Positions 1 to 9,130 of a stretch of 30,148 bases of DNA are shown here, piece after piece. The notes under the pieces were generated by a model that searched no databases, was not told where the DNA came from, and worked only from the letters and a program-made list of their open reading frames with translations. Both the position numbers and the translations under genes were made by a program. The stretch is from JBBQRS01 sp038214535 (lineage in GTDB: Bacteria > Chloroflexota > Anaerolineae > CG2-30-64-16), in assembly GCA_038214535.1 (NCBI GenBank), contig JBBQRS010000056.1, positions 1 to 30,148 on the forward strand, given 5' to 3'. Within the stretch, counting starts at the first letter, position 1; the number at the start of each line of letters is the position of its first letter.

Positions 1-976
<976 letters not shown>

Positions 977-1027
977 CACGCGAGACGGTATTTCTTGATA
1001 CGTCTTACCATATTGTGTTCTGTTCAG

Positions 1028-1040
1028 TTGTTAAGGTGCC
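1028..1040 (-). promoter_or_regulatory. boxA-like antitermination site in the 16S-23S spacer
   Basis: On the minus strand this reads GGCACCTTAACAA, close to the bacterial rRNA boxA (consensus around GCTCTTTAACAA) that binds NusB/NusE. It lies about 50 bases before the 23S 5' end. A sister copy in the 16S leader (3105-3117) differs by one base and shares the following ACTGAA. Two boxA sites, one in the leader and one in the spacer, is the usual arrangement in rRNA operons. Confidence 0.6.
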
Positions 1041-1277
1041 AACCAGCCCTGCGGCTGTCTAGCAAATGAATCGCTAGCCACTGCTCCCGAATCACTTCAG
1101 ACCCAGGGGCAAGAGATCCATCATTCACTTATCAGGGAGCGGGCATAAAACGACCCGGCTCATCACCGGGCGCACATGGAGTTCCCGAGATTTGCCCGCA
1201 ACCGCTATGCGATTAACATCCCGCCCTTAGTAATTGTCAAATCAATCCTCAAACCAATAGTTTAGGTCAGAACTCGA

Positions 1278-1351
<74 letters not shown>

Positions 1352-1359
1352 GTTGATGA

Positions 1360-1388
1360 CACTTTAACTACTGAAGAGTGATAGGAAA
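1360..1388 (-). other. 3' arm of the 16S processing stem
   Basis: This segment is the reverse complement of 3088-3116 with a single mismatch over about 28 bases. The two arms bracket the 16S gene, so the precursor transcript can form a long duplex of the sort cut by RNase III to release pre-16S. tRNA-Ile lies outside the stem, so it would be released separately. Confidence 0.7.
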
Positions 1389-1410
1389 GTTGCTGCTACG
1401 CTTGCCCTTA

Positions 1411-1470
1411 CTCGGTCTTGCGACCGAGGCCTCAACCGTGAGGTTGAGGGGTCTCCAACCGTGAGGTTGG
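1411..1470. other. Three consecutive small hairpins in the rRNA spacer
   Basis: Three inverted repeats follow one another between 16S and tRNA-Ile: CTCGGT/ACCGAG (1411-1428), CCTCAACC/GGTTGAGG (1430-1449) and CCAACC/GGTTGG (1455-1470). The last two share the loop GTGA and look like a duplicated unit. They probably fold in the spacer RNA. No function can be assigned. They are not followed by a T-run on either strand, so they do not look like terminators. Confidence 0.6.
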
Positions 1471-1531
1471 ATGCTTTGCCTGGGAATGAGTCACCCGGCG
1501 GCTTTATCAGCCTCGGTAGACTTGCACTCCC

Positions 1532-3033
<1,502 letters not shown>

Positions 3034-3087
3034 AACTTACTTCTTAGCCTATCAGGCTTTCAAAGGTACAAACGTTGACAGGTTTCC

Positions 3088-3117
3088 TTCCTATCACTCT
3101 TCAGTTGTTAAAGTGCC
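3088..3117 (-). other. 5' arm of the 16S processing stem, overlapping a boxA-like site
   Basis: This is the complement of the arm at 1360-1388 and should pair with it around 16S. Within it the minus strand reads GGCACTTTAACAA (3105-3117), close to boxA. So the leader antitermination site and the processing stem share sequence. It lies about 55 bases upstream of the 16S 5' end. Confidence 0.65.
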
Positions 3118-3289
3118 GCTGATACCGTCACCAGCATCCAGTCCGCTCGCCAGAGATAGAAACCGCCGCCCAAACTTCCGGCGGCGACAAACTAACACAT
3201 CCACAAGCGCAATGCTAAGTTTGGTGTTAGCCGTCTATCTCCTTGGACTCAATCTCGCCGCAGCAAGTGCGGTGTTAAGAGCAGTTATT

Positions 3290-3318
3290 ATACTATCACA
3301 CTGTTCTTAATCTGTCAA
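3290..3318 (-). promoter_or_regulatory. rRNA promoter P1 (nearest to 16S)
   Basis: The minus strand has TTGACA (3313-3318), a 17-base spacer ending GTGTGA, then TAGTAT (3290-3295). The TGA immediately before the -10 box makes it an extended -10 promoter. The predicted start is about 250 bases upstream of mature 16S, leaving a leader with boxA. The same design recurs three times further upstream. Confidence 0.7.
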
Positions 3319-3431
3319 GATCGAATATCGGACTTTTTACGGATTTTTAAGGCTGATTGCCCGATCGGCGCTGGTTCTGCCGATCATCACCCCGCTTCAC
3401 TTTGACTGCCTGTTTGCGGGGCAACTTTTGA

Positions 3432-3460
3432 AGGTTACCACACCCGCCCAGACCTGTCAA
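3432..3460 (-). promoter_or_regulatory. rRNA promoter P2
   Basis: The minus strand has TTGACA (3455-3460), a 17-base spacer ending GGGTGTGG, then TAACCT (3432-3437). The -10 box is weak, but TGG directly before it gives an extended -10. The spacer end GGGTGTGG is identical in P2, P3 and P4. Confidence 0.65.
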
Positions 3461-3583
3461 ATTCCGCATCCCCGTTTCACACAACCGCTCAAACCAGCCG
3501 GTTTATTCTGGGGAGTCGCTCTTCGTGCGGGCTAAACCTGCTGCCTGCTCGATGAGCGGATCGTTTCGGAGTGACGAAGCCTG

Positions 3584-3612
3584 ATTCTGCCACACCCTTC
3601 ACAGTCTGTCAA
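3584..3612 (-). promoter_or_regulatory. rRNA promoter P3
   Basis: The minus strand has TTGACA (3607-3612), a 17-base spacer ending GGGTGTGG, then CAGAAT (3584-3589). It shares AATTTGACA at its upstream edge with P2 and carries the same extended -10 TGG. It is spaced about 150 bases from P2. Confidence 0.65.
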
Positions 3613-3706
3613 ATTGGGGTTTATGGTTTTGTAAAACCGGGCTTTCCCGCCGATTCGTTGCGTTGTCGCCAGAGGCTTTGGGCCGCCAGCAGCGCAACGG
3701 ACGGTG

Positions 3707-3735
3707 AATTTACCACACCCCCGCAGGGGTGTCAA
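3707..3735 (-). promoter_or_regulatory. rRNA promoter P4 (just downstream of recR)
   Basis: The minus strand has TTGACA (3730-3735), a 17-base spacer ending GGGTGTGG, then TAAATT (3707-3712). It starts only 18 bases past the recR stop. Its spacer contains a 6-bp inverted repeat (CACCCC/GGGGTG). No separate T-tailed terminator is visible between recR and this promoter, so recR transcripts may read into the rRNA operon. Confidence 0.65.
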
Positions 3736-3753
3736 ATCGCGAGGTACAACTTT

Positions 3754-4356
3754 TCACATACTGCGCCGGCCCTCGAGCGCGCGGGCCAACGTCACTTCAT
3801 CCGTGTACTCCAGATCACCACCCACCGGCAAGCCGCGGGCAAGCCGCGTGACCAACATATCCGAAACCGGCAACGCCTGCTGGATGTATGCAGCCGTGTT
3901 CTCTCCTTCGAGGCTGGGATTCGTCGCCAGGATGATCTCGCGCGGCGGATTCGCCTTGACCCGCGCGATCAGTTCGGCAATCCGCAGCTTCTCCGGGTAA
4001 ACGCCGTCAATGGGCGAAAGCGCCCCGTGCAATACGTGATAGACGCCGTGAAAGCCGCCCGTACGCTCAATCGCGAGCACATCCAACGGCTCCTCAACGA
4101 CGCAAATCATCCCGGCGTCGCGCCCAGGGTCCGCGCAAATCGGGCAAGGGCTTTGCTCGGCCACGCTGAAACATTGCTCACACAACACGGTCCCCGTGCG
4201 TAGCGCCTCCAACGCCTCGGCCAGCGCCAGCGTCAGGCCGTCGGGGTCGCGCAATAGGAAGAACGTCAACCGCGAGGCGGTCTTGGGCCCGATGCCGGGC
4301 AGGCGCGAAAACGCCTCGATCAGATCTGCAACGGGCCGCGCCAACAATTGCGCCAT
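3754..4356 (-). CDS. recR: Recombination mediator protein RecR
   Basis: This 200-residue protein has the full RecR layout. A helix-hairpin-helix lies around residues 19-35 (LPGIGPKTASRL). A four-cysteine zinc site follows (C59, C62, C71, C74), then a Toprim region (ICVVEEPLDVLAIE) and the C-terminal GGDLEYTDEVTL segment. RecR loads RecA with RecO/RecF at gaps in single-stranded DNA. The start is supported by GGGGAGG six bases upstream. It is the last gene of dnaX-ybaB-recR, a common bacterial order, and lies 15 bases after ybaB. Length is typical for the family. Confidence 0.97.
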   Translation of the reverse strand: MAQLLARPVADLIEAFSRLPGIGPKTASRLTFFLLRDPDGLTLALAEALEALRTGTVLCEQCFSVAEQSPCPICADPGRDAGMICVVEEPLDVLAIERTGGFHGVYHVLHGALSPIDGVYPEKLRIAELIARVKANPPREIILATNPSLEGENTAAYIQQALPVSDMLVTRLARGLPVGGDLEYTDEVTLARALEGRRSM

Positions 4357-4371
4357 GCTGCCTCCCCGGCC

Positions 4372-4731
4372 TTACGTCAGTCCCGGAATGTTGAGCGAGC
4401 CGGTCAGCGCGTTCATGCGCTCGCTCGCCATATTCTGCGAGCGCTCCACCGCCTCATTCACGGCCGCGACCACCATATCCTGGAGCATCTCCACGTCTTC
4501 GGGATCCACCGCTTCCGGGTTGATGGTCAGGCTAACCAGCTTCTGATTGCCGGTCATCACCGCCTTCACCACGCCGCCGCCGACGGTCACTTCCACCGTT
4601 TCGTCGCCCAGCTTCTCTTGTTCCCGCGCCATCTCTTCTTGCAGCTTCTGGAGCTGGCCCATCATGCCGCCCCCACCACCTCCGGCGGGGCGCTTCATCC
4701 CGTAAGCCGGGCGTGCTTTACCTTTTGCCAT
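4372..4731 (-). CDS. ybaB: YbaB/EbfC family nucleoid-associated protein
   Basis: This 119-residue protein has the YbaB signature: an N-terminal coiled helix (MMGQLQKLQEEMAREQEKL), a central strand segment (VEVTVGGGVVKAVMTG) and LVSLTINPEAVDPEDVEMLQDMVVAAVNEA. YbaB/EbfC dimers bind DNA with little specificity and coat the nucleoid. A Gly-rich stretch (about residues 17-22) precedes the conserved core. A start at the internal Met pair (about residues 23-24) is possible because no clear RBS precedes the chosen ATG. It sits between dnaX and recR with short gaps, the usual synteny. Confidence 0.93.
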   Translation of the reverse strand: MAKGKARPAYGMKRPAGGGGGGMMGQLQKLQEEMAREQEKLGDETVEVTVGGGVVKAVMTGNQKLVSLTINPEAVDPEDVEMLQDMVVAAVNEAVERSQNMASERMNALTGSLNIPGLT

Positions 4732-4739
4732 GTTAGCTT

Positions 4740-6428
4740 TTATCCCTTCGTCTGAAGCGGTTTGACCACCGCGCCCAGGTTGAGCGCATCGCGCAATAGC
4801 GGATCCTCATCATCGCCCTCCGCAGCAGCTTCTTGCCGGGGCGGAGTGGGCGGATCCGGGGTTTCCCCCTGTAAGACACATCGAATGTACACCGATTGCC
4901 CCAGCATCTTCTGCCACAGCGCTTCGAGTTTGGGCCGATATTCCGGCTGATTCACCATATCACGCGAGAAAGCGTGTGAGAAATGCAGCACCAGCGTCTG
5001 GCCGCTCGCATCCAACGTGCGTACGCTGCGCAACGCGGCCTGCACTTTCATGCCACAGCTTTTGCCCGCTTGCGCCAAGAATTCGTCCCAGGTCTCCCTG
5101 GCCCCTTCCAGCAAATCTCCCGCAGGCGCGATCGGGGTCTTGCTCCCACCGGGCGAACTCGCCGGGGACGTTGCAGGCGGCGTGGAAGGAGCCGCACGTT
5201 TGATCTCTTCTTGCCGCGACGCCGCAGCCCGTTTCTCGCCAGCCACGTCGCGGGGTGGGGGCGGCGGAGCCGCCACAGCACCCGGTCGGGCCGGGGTCAC
5301 AGCCGAAGTCGCCATTGCCGGTAACTCGGCCGCGCCGCGCCGCGGCAGCGCCCGCAGATAGGCTAACTCCACGGGCAACTGTGGCACACCCGGCACCTGA
5401 TCGCGCAGGTCGGCGCGCGCGTCGAGAAACGCACCGATGGCCGCCAACAAATCCGCATGATCCATAAGGCGCGCCTGACGCAGCATCGCCGCCCGTGTAT
5501 CTTCGGCCGCATCCAACGCGTCTGCCGATTCCGTGATCCGGGCGAACAGGACCCCGCGCAGATAGGCAATGATCTGATCCACAAGCTGGCCTAATTCCAC
5601 GCCGTCGGCCACCATCTCGCCAAGTAAATTCAGGCCGGCCGCGCCGTTCCCTTCGGCCATATAGTCCACTAACCGCCCGATCGCCCCGGCGTTGACCAAC
5701 CCCAGCACCCGCTCGACGCGCGCCAGGTCCAGCAGGGCCGCATCATACGAGAGCAACTGGTCGAGCAGGCTGATCGCATCGCGCATACTGCCGGTCGAGC
5801 GCCGCGCAATCGCGACCAACGCCTCGGGCGCGGCCTCTCGCCCTTCGTCGCGCAATACGTCCTGCAAATGGTGCACGATCTCATCGGTGGGAATCCGCCG
5901 AAAATCGAAACGCTGACAACGCGAGCGCACCGTCTCCGGCACGCGATCCGGCTCCGTCGTCGCCAGCACGAAGACCGCGTGATCGGGTGGCTCCTCCAGG
6001 GTCTTCAACAGGGCGTTGAAGGCTTCCTTCGTGAGCATGTGGACTTCATCAATGATGTAGACTTTATAACGCGCCTCGTTGGGGCTGAAGCCGATCCGCT
6101 CACGCAGCTCACGGATTTCGTCAATCCCGCGGTTCGAGGCCGCATCAATCTCGATCAGGTCGAGTTGGTTGCCCGCCGTAATGGAAAGGCAGATCCGGCA
6201 TGTGTTGTCCGGCCGCGCCTCGGGGTCTTCCGCCAGACAATTAATGGCCTTCGCCAGGATGCGCGCCGTGCTGGTCTTACCCGTGCCGCGCGGGCCGGTG
6301 AACAGATACGCGTGCGACAGACGCCCTGCGCGCAGCGCGTTGCGCAGGGTCAGGGTCACATGCTCCTGACCGATCACCTCTTCAAAGTTTTGCGAGCGCC
6401 ACTTGCGATAGAGGGCTTGCGAAGCCAT
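4740..6428 (-). CDS. dnaX: DNA polymerase III subunit gamma/tau
   Basis: This 562-residue protein is the clamp-loader ATPase. Walker A is GPRGTGKT at residues 45-52, Walker B is DEVH at 127-130, and TEPDRVPETVRSRCQRF carries the SRC arginine finger. The zinc module keeps C64, C77 and C80, but the fourth ligand position is Ile83. A proline/alanine-rich linker (about residues 370-430) precedes a C-terminal domain, so this is tau-length. The ATG at 6426-6428 is chosen over an upstream in-frame ATG because GGAGAA precedes it closely and the protein then starts MASQALYRKWR, as in the family. It heads the dnaX-ybaB-recR operon. I saw no obvious slippery heptamer for making gamma. Confidence 0.96.
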   Translation of the reverse strand: MASQALYRKWRSQNFEEVIGQEHVTLTLRNALRAGRLSHAYLFTGPRGTGKTSTARILAKAINCLAEDPEARPDNTCRICLSITAGNQLDLIEIDAASNRGIDEIRELRERIGFSPNEARYKVYIIDEVHMLTKEAFNALLKTLEEPPDHAVFVLATTEPDRVPETVRSRCQRFDFRRIPTDEIVHHLQDVLRDEGREAAPEALVAIARRSTGSMRDAISLLDQLLSYDAALLDLARVERVLGLVNAGAIGRLVDYMAEGNGAAGLNLLGEMVADGVELGQLVDQIIAYLRGVLFARITESADALDAAEDTRAAMLRQARLMDHADLLAAIGAFLDARADLRDQVPGVPQLPVELAYLRALPRRGAAELPAMATSAVTPARPGAVAAPPPPPRDVAGEKRAAASRQEEIKRAAPSTPPATSPASSPGGSKTPIAPAGDLLEGARETWDEFLAQAGKSCGMKVQAALRSVRTLDASGQTLVLHFSHAFSRDMVNQPEYRPKLEALWQKMLGQSVYIRCVLQGETPDPPTPPRQEAAAEGDDEDPLLRDALNLGAVVKPLQTKG

Positions 6429-6509
6429 ACATTCTCCGTGATCTTTTACGTCCGTGCGCGACCCATAACGCCCCGGCAAAATTACCGCCCGCGCCGGCCC
6501 CGCAGGTTG

Positions 6510-6538
6510 AGTTTACCATATCGCGAGAGCAGTCGCAA
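6510..6538 (-). promoter_or_regulatory. Promoter for dnaX-ybaB-recR
   Basis: The minus strand has TTGCGA (6533-6538), 17 bases, then TAAACT (6510-6515). The spacer ends in TGG, giving an extended -10 of the type seen at the rRNA promoters. The predicted transcript would start near 6503 with about 75 bases of leader before the dnaX ATG. Confidence 0.55.
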
Positions 6539-6572
6539 CTCATTTTTGACGTTTCAAGCGCATCCAACTCTG

Positions 6573-6581
6573 TGCTATAAT
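6573..6581 (+). promoter_or_regulatory. Extended -10 promoter of the HEAT-like gene
   Basis: TGC followed by a perfect TATAAT (6576-6581) forms an extended -10 element. No good -35 lies at 16-18 bases. The box ends ten bases before the ATG at 6592, so the transcript would start only a few bases upstream of the start codon. No Shine-Dalgarno is present. This suggests a leaderless or near-leaderless mRNA. Confidence 0.55.
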
Positions 6582-6591
6582 GCCGCGCGTT

Positions 6592-8121
6592 ATGAGTGAA
6601 GACCCAAAAATCCTGACCGGCCTGATGGAGCGCCGGGCGCTCGAAGCCGCCTTCAATGAGCTGGCCGAAATGAGCGACGCGGAGCAATCGCGCCGGCGCG
6701 GCGAGAGAATTGCGCAACACGGCGACGCCGCGCTGACCCTCCTCCTGACTAAACTCGACACGGACGACCCCCAACTGCGAGGGGGCCTGGGGCAGGTCGC
6801 CCTCCACCTCGAACGCGATGCCGTCGTAGCCGCTTTACGTAACGTTGCGCGCTCCGCGCAGCACACCGATCACGCCCGTCTCTCGGCGTTGACCATCCTC
6901 GACCGCTATCTGCACGAGACGGTGGACGATGAGCTCCTCACCGGGCTGCAAGACCCCGAGATCATTGCTCGCGAATCGCTGGCCGAGCTGGGACGTGAGA
7001 TGGCGCGCAGCCCGTACTCGATCATCGAGTACCTCGCTCAACTGAGCGAGCAGCCGCCAGACGTGCCGTATCTCATCCTGCAAGCGCTGCCGGCGCTCCA
7101 GCCTGACCCGCATCTGATCACCCTGTTGCGTATGCTGGCGCAAGAGCCCGACCCCGACGTGGCGCGCAAAGCCATAGAGCAGTTGGGACGTGTACGCGAT
7201 AGCGCCGCGGCCCGCGCCCTGGCCAGCCTGAGCGCCACGCTGCCCGATGCGTTAGCCGCGCTGGCCGAGCGCAATCTGCGCAAGCTCCGCATGAGCGGCG
7301 TCGCGCCCGTAGACGCCGATCCCGCCATCGAGCCGTGGAGCGCGCCGCCCGTGACCGGACGCATGTTGCTTTCGGCCGTAGATCCGGCGGGCGCGCAAAT
7401 GTTGTGGTTCATCAGCCCCATTGATCCAACGGGCCGATGCCGTCTCTTGAGCATCGTGATCCAGGATGCGCTCGGGGTCATCGGCTGCACCGATCTGCGA
7501 CATGTCCTCGCCGCTGACCTGCCCCCGCCGAGGCCGGACGGCTTCATCCACCATATCCCGCGCCGCACGGGGCGGCGCACCACGCCGTTTCTCGAAACCC
7601 GCTTCACCACCGGGGCGCAAATCCTCAGGGAAGCGATCCCGTGGAACTGGCGCAGCAACTCGCCGCCGCCGCCGCCATATCGGCTGGTCAACCCAAGCAT
7701 TTGGCTGGAAGACGACCGCGCCGATAACGCGGACGCGGACGCGCATGAGGAGCCGCCCATCGGAGTTGCACCCGACGGCGATCCTGCAATCTTGTTACAG
7801 CATCCGGCGTTCTCAGGTTGGCGCTGGCGACCCACCAGCCCCTTCGCGAAACCCGTTCGGCAGCAGACGAACGCCGACGAGACGCTGCTCAGGCTGGCCC
7901 TGGAACATTTCGGGCCAGAGGAGCGCGCGAGCTATACGCGCCGCCTCCAGACCATGGGGCGCTGGCTGGCCCTGGCCGGCGACGCAGAAACCGCCGCGCT
8001 CGCCGTGGCCGCCGCGACCCAACTGGAAGAACTCGAGCCGGCAGCCTCTTCTTTCGTTATCCAACTGGTCAAAGCCGGATTTGAGCTTGAAAGACCTTTT
8101 TATAGTACAATAGGGACGTGA
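6592..8121 (+). CDS. HEAT-repeat-like protein of unknown function
   Basis: I do not recognise a named family. The 509-residue product begins with about 220 residues of repeated helix pairs with Leu/Ala-rich HEAT/armadillo character (for example LITLLRMLAQEPDPDVARKA), which suggests a protein-binding scaffold. The second half is less regular. It has a proline run (SPPPPPYRLV) and acidic DDRADNADADAHEE, then helices near the C-terminus. No signal peptide or membrane segment is visible. The start at 6592 is preferred to the in-frame ATG at 6580 because TATAAT overlaps the latter. It is divergent from dnaX and precedes tatA. A housekeeping role is possible but unproven. Confidence 0.75.
   Translation: MSEDPKILTGLMERRALEAAFNELAEMSDAEQSRRRGERIAQHGDAALTLLLTKLDTDDPQLRGGLGQVALHLERDAVVAALRNVARSAQHTDHARLSALTILDRYLHETVDDELLTGLQDPEIIARESLAELGREMARSPYSIIEYLAQLSEQPPDVPYLILQALPALQPDPHLITLLRMLAQEPDPDVARKAIEQLGRVRDSAAARALASLSATLPDALAALAERNLRKLRMSGVAPVDADPAIEPWSAPPVTGRMLLSAVDPAGAQMLWFISPIDPTGRCRLLSIVIQDALGVIGCTDLRHVLAADLPPPRPDGFIHHIPRRTGRRTTPFLETRFTTGAQILREAIPWNWRSNSPPPPPYRLVNPSIWLEDDRADNADADAHEEPPIGVAPDGDPAILLQHPAFSGWRWRPTSPFAKPVRQQTNADETLLRLALEHFGPEERASYTRRLQTMGRWLALAGDAETAALAVAAATQLEELEPAASSFVIQLVKAGFELERPFYSTIGT
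8081..8111 (+). promoter_or_regulatory. Possible tatA promoter
   Basis: TTGAGC (8081-8086) and TACAAT (8106-8111) lie 19 bases apart within the 3' end of the preceding gene. The spacing is long and no TGn precedes the -10 box, so support is weak. Co-transcription with the upstream gene is equally possible. Confidence 0.3.
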
Positions 8122-8180
8122 GGCAGATACACCTATGAAGATGCCTCACGCAGAAGACAGACCTTAGAGGAGAATTTTGC

Positions 8181-8381
8181 ATGTTGCCAAACCTGGGACC
8201 CACGGAGCTGATCATCATCCTGGTGATCGTGCTGATCATTTTTGGGGCTGGGCGGCTCGCCGGTATCGGTGGGGCTTTGGGCAAGAGCGTTCGCGAGTTC
8301 AAGGACGCGACCAAAGAAGACAAGCCGGCTGAAGTCGAAAAGAAGCCCGAACCGATTGCCGCCGAAGAACCGAAGGCCTGA
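8181..8381 (+). CDS. tatA: Twin-arginine translocase subunit TatA/TatE
   Basis: This 66-residue protein has the TatA plan. A short N-terminal membrane helix (about residues 8-22, GPTELIIILVIVLIIFGAGR) includes the conserved Phe-Gly turn. An amphipathic helix follows (GIGGALGKSVREFKDATKED), then a charged Pro/Glu/Lys tail. TatA oligomers form the conduit that exports folded proteins carrying twin-arginine signals. The RBS GAGGAG lies nine bases upstream of the ATG. tatC is not in the window. Confidence 0.95.
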   Translation: MLPNLGPTELIIILVIVLIIFGAGRLAGIGGALGKSVREFKDATKEDKPAEVEKKPEPIAAEEPKA

Positions 8382-8416
8382 TCACATCGGTTTGACCTGC
8401 CTCAACAATCTTACAG

Positions 8417-8464
8417 CAACGTAACCAGCGGCCGCCTATTTGCAGGAAGCCGCTGATTACGTTG
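8417..8464 (+). other. Long hairpin downstream of tatA
   Basis: CAACGTAACCAGCGGC (8417-8432) pairs with GCCGCTGATTACGTTG (8449-8464) over 16 positions with one mismatch, around a 16-base loop. It could act as a tatA terminator, but no T-run follows. It is the first of several structures in the 384-base gap before the Wood-Ljungdahl cluster. Confidence 0.6.
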
Positions 8465-8536
8465 ACCTTCGGCCCAACGCCGAGAACCTTTGGAAACACC
8501 TGGGTAGCGGGAAATTCCCCGGCTCTTGACCGGGCG

Positions 8537-8569
8537 CCGCGAAACATGACGTGCGTCATGGCAACGCGG
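8537..8569 (+). other. Nested hairpin with palindromic core
   Basis: A core of CATGACG/CGTCATG around TG (8545-8560) is flanked by a second pairing, CCGCG (8537-8541) with CGCGG (8565-8569). A related core, ATGATGACGTGCATCAT, sits in the hairpin after acsC (19536-19572). It may be a recurring structured RNA element or a protein-binding palindrome. Confidence 0.5.
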
Positions 8570-8579
8570 TAGTTTGTAT

Positions 8580-8595
8580 TGTAGATTAACCTACA
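8580..8595. promoter_or_regulatory. Operator-like palindrome upstream of the Wood-Ljungdahl cluster
   Basis: TGTAGATTAACCTACA is a 16-base palindrome with one mismatched pair. It lies in a short AT-rich patch (about 8570-8610) that stands out in GC-rich surroundings and looks like a promoter region. It is 170 bases before the first cluster gene. I could not fix a convincing -35/-10 pair around it. The binding protein is unknown. Confidence 0.4.
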
Positions 8596-8765
8596 TAACA
8601 TACATACGATTGCAGGCTAATGAGGGCTTGCGTCACGTTCAGAAACAAGCGCCTGCCTTCGTTTATTTGTGCGAATGCGGGCGCTCATTTTTAAGGCTCG
8701 CCATAACGCATTTCAGCGCATCACAGCGTACGACCATTCGGACCATGTAAGGAGGCAAGCCAAAC

Positions 8766-9098
8766 ATGGAAAAGGCACAATTCAGCGTTCCCACCCTGTG
8801 GGCCGATCACCACGTCTTGAAAGTACGTGAAACCCTGGCGTCGCTGCCGGGCGTCCAAGACGTCATCGCGAGCTCGGCGTTCCGTGCAGTTGCGCTGAGC
8901 TATGACCCCGCCACAACCGACCTTGAAACGATCATCACAGCCATCACGGAAGCCGGATATCCGGTCGCGTCGGACGGCAAGGCCGAAGCCGTGAGCCAGG
9001 CCGTCCCCATTGCCGACGGCAAGAGCGACCCGGCCTGGTCACGGCTGGGCGTGCGAATCACGAAGACAGACGCACGGGATGCCAGACCCGGCCGCTAA
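8766..9098 (+). CDS. HMA-fold-like small protein lacking CxxC, upstream of CODH
   Basis: This 110-residue protein follows the heavy-metal-associated (HMA, ferredoxin-like) pattern: strand QFSVPTLW, helix VLKVRETLASLPGV, strand pair VQDVIASSAFRAVALSYDP, then helix LETIITAITEAGYPV. In HMA metallochaperones the loop after the first strand carries MxCxxC. Here it reads WADHH (residues 12-16), with two adjacent histidines and no cysteine in the whole protein. A flexible tail of about 40 residues follows. The RBS AAGGAGG is strong. It is the first gene of the cluster, 32 bases before cooS. A role in nickel delivery to CODH/ACS is an inference from position and fold; it could also be a structural partner without bound metal. 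Confidence 0.75.
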   Translation: MEKAQFSVPTLWADHHVLKVRETLASLPGVQDVIASSAFRAVALSYDPATTDLETIITAITEAGYPVASDGKAEAVSQAVPIADGKSDPAWSRLGVRITKTDARDARPGR

Positions 9099-9130
9099 GC
9101 GCATGAGGGCGCACCAGAGGAGCGAAACAC

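Noticed and set aside
3471..3497. A fifth rRNA promoter (TTGAGC with GTTGTGTGA)
   Set aside because: Spacing between boxes is too short and the -10 box is missing.
3571..4203. 210-residue plus-strand frame
   Set aside because: It is antisense to recR and the rRNA promoters. Its composition is a GC-rich shadow of recR.
6546..6581. TTGACG-TATAAT promoter for the HEAT-like gene
   Set aside because: The spacer would be 24 bases. The extended -10 alone is the better reading.
8299..8601. 100-residue minus-strand frame in the tatA-HMA gap
   Set aside because: It covers the 3' end of tatA and the hairpins, and has no RBS or recognisable sequence.
8382..8765. Cobalamin, THF, Moco, Ni/Co or c-di-GMP riboswitch in the leader
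   Set aside because: None of the conserved boxes I know for these classes could be found. The hairpins are reported without class.
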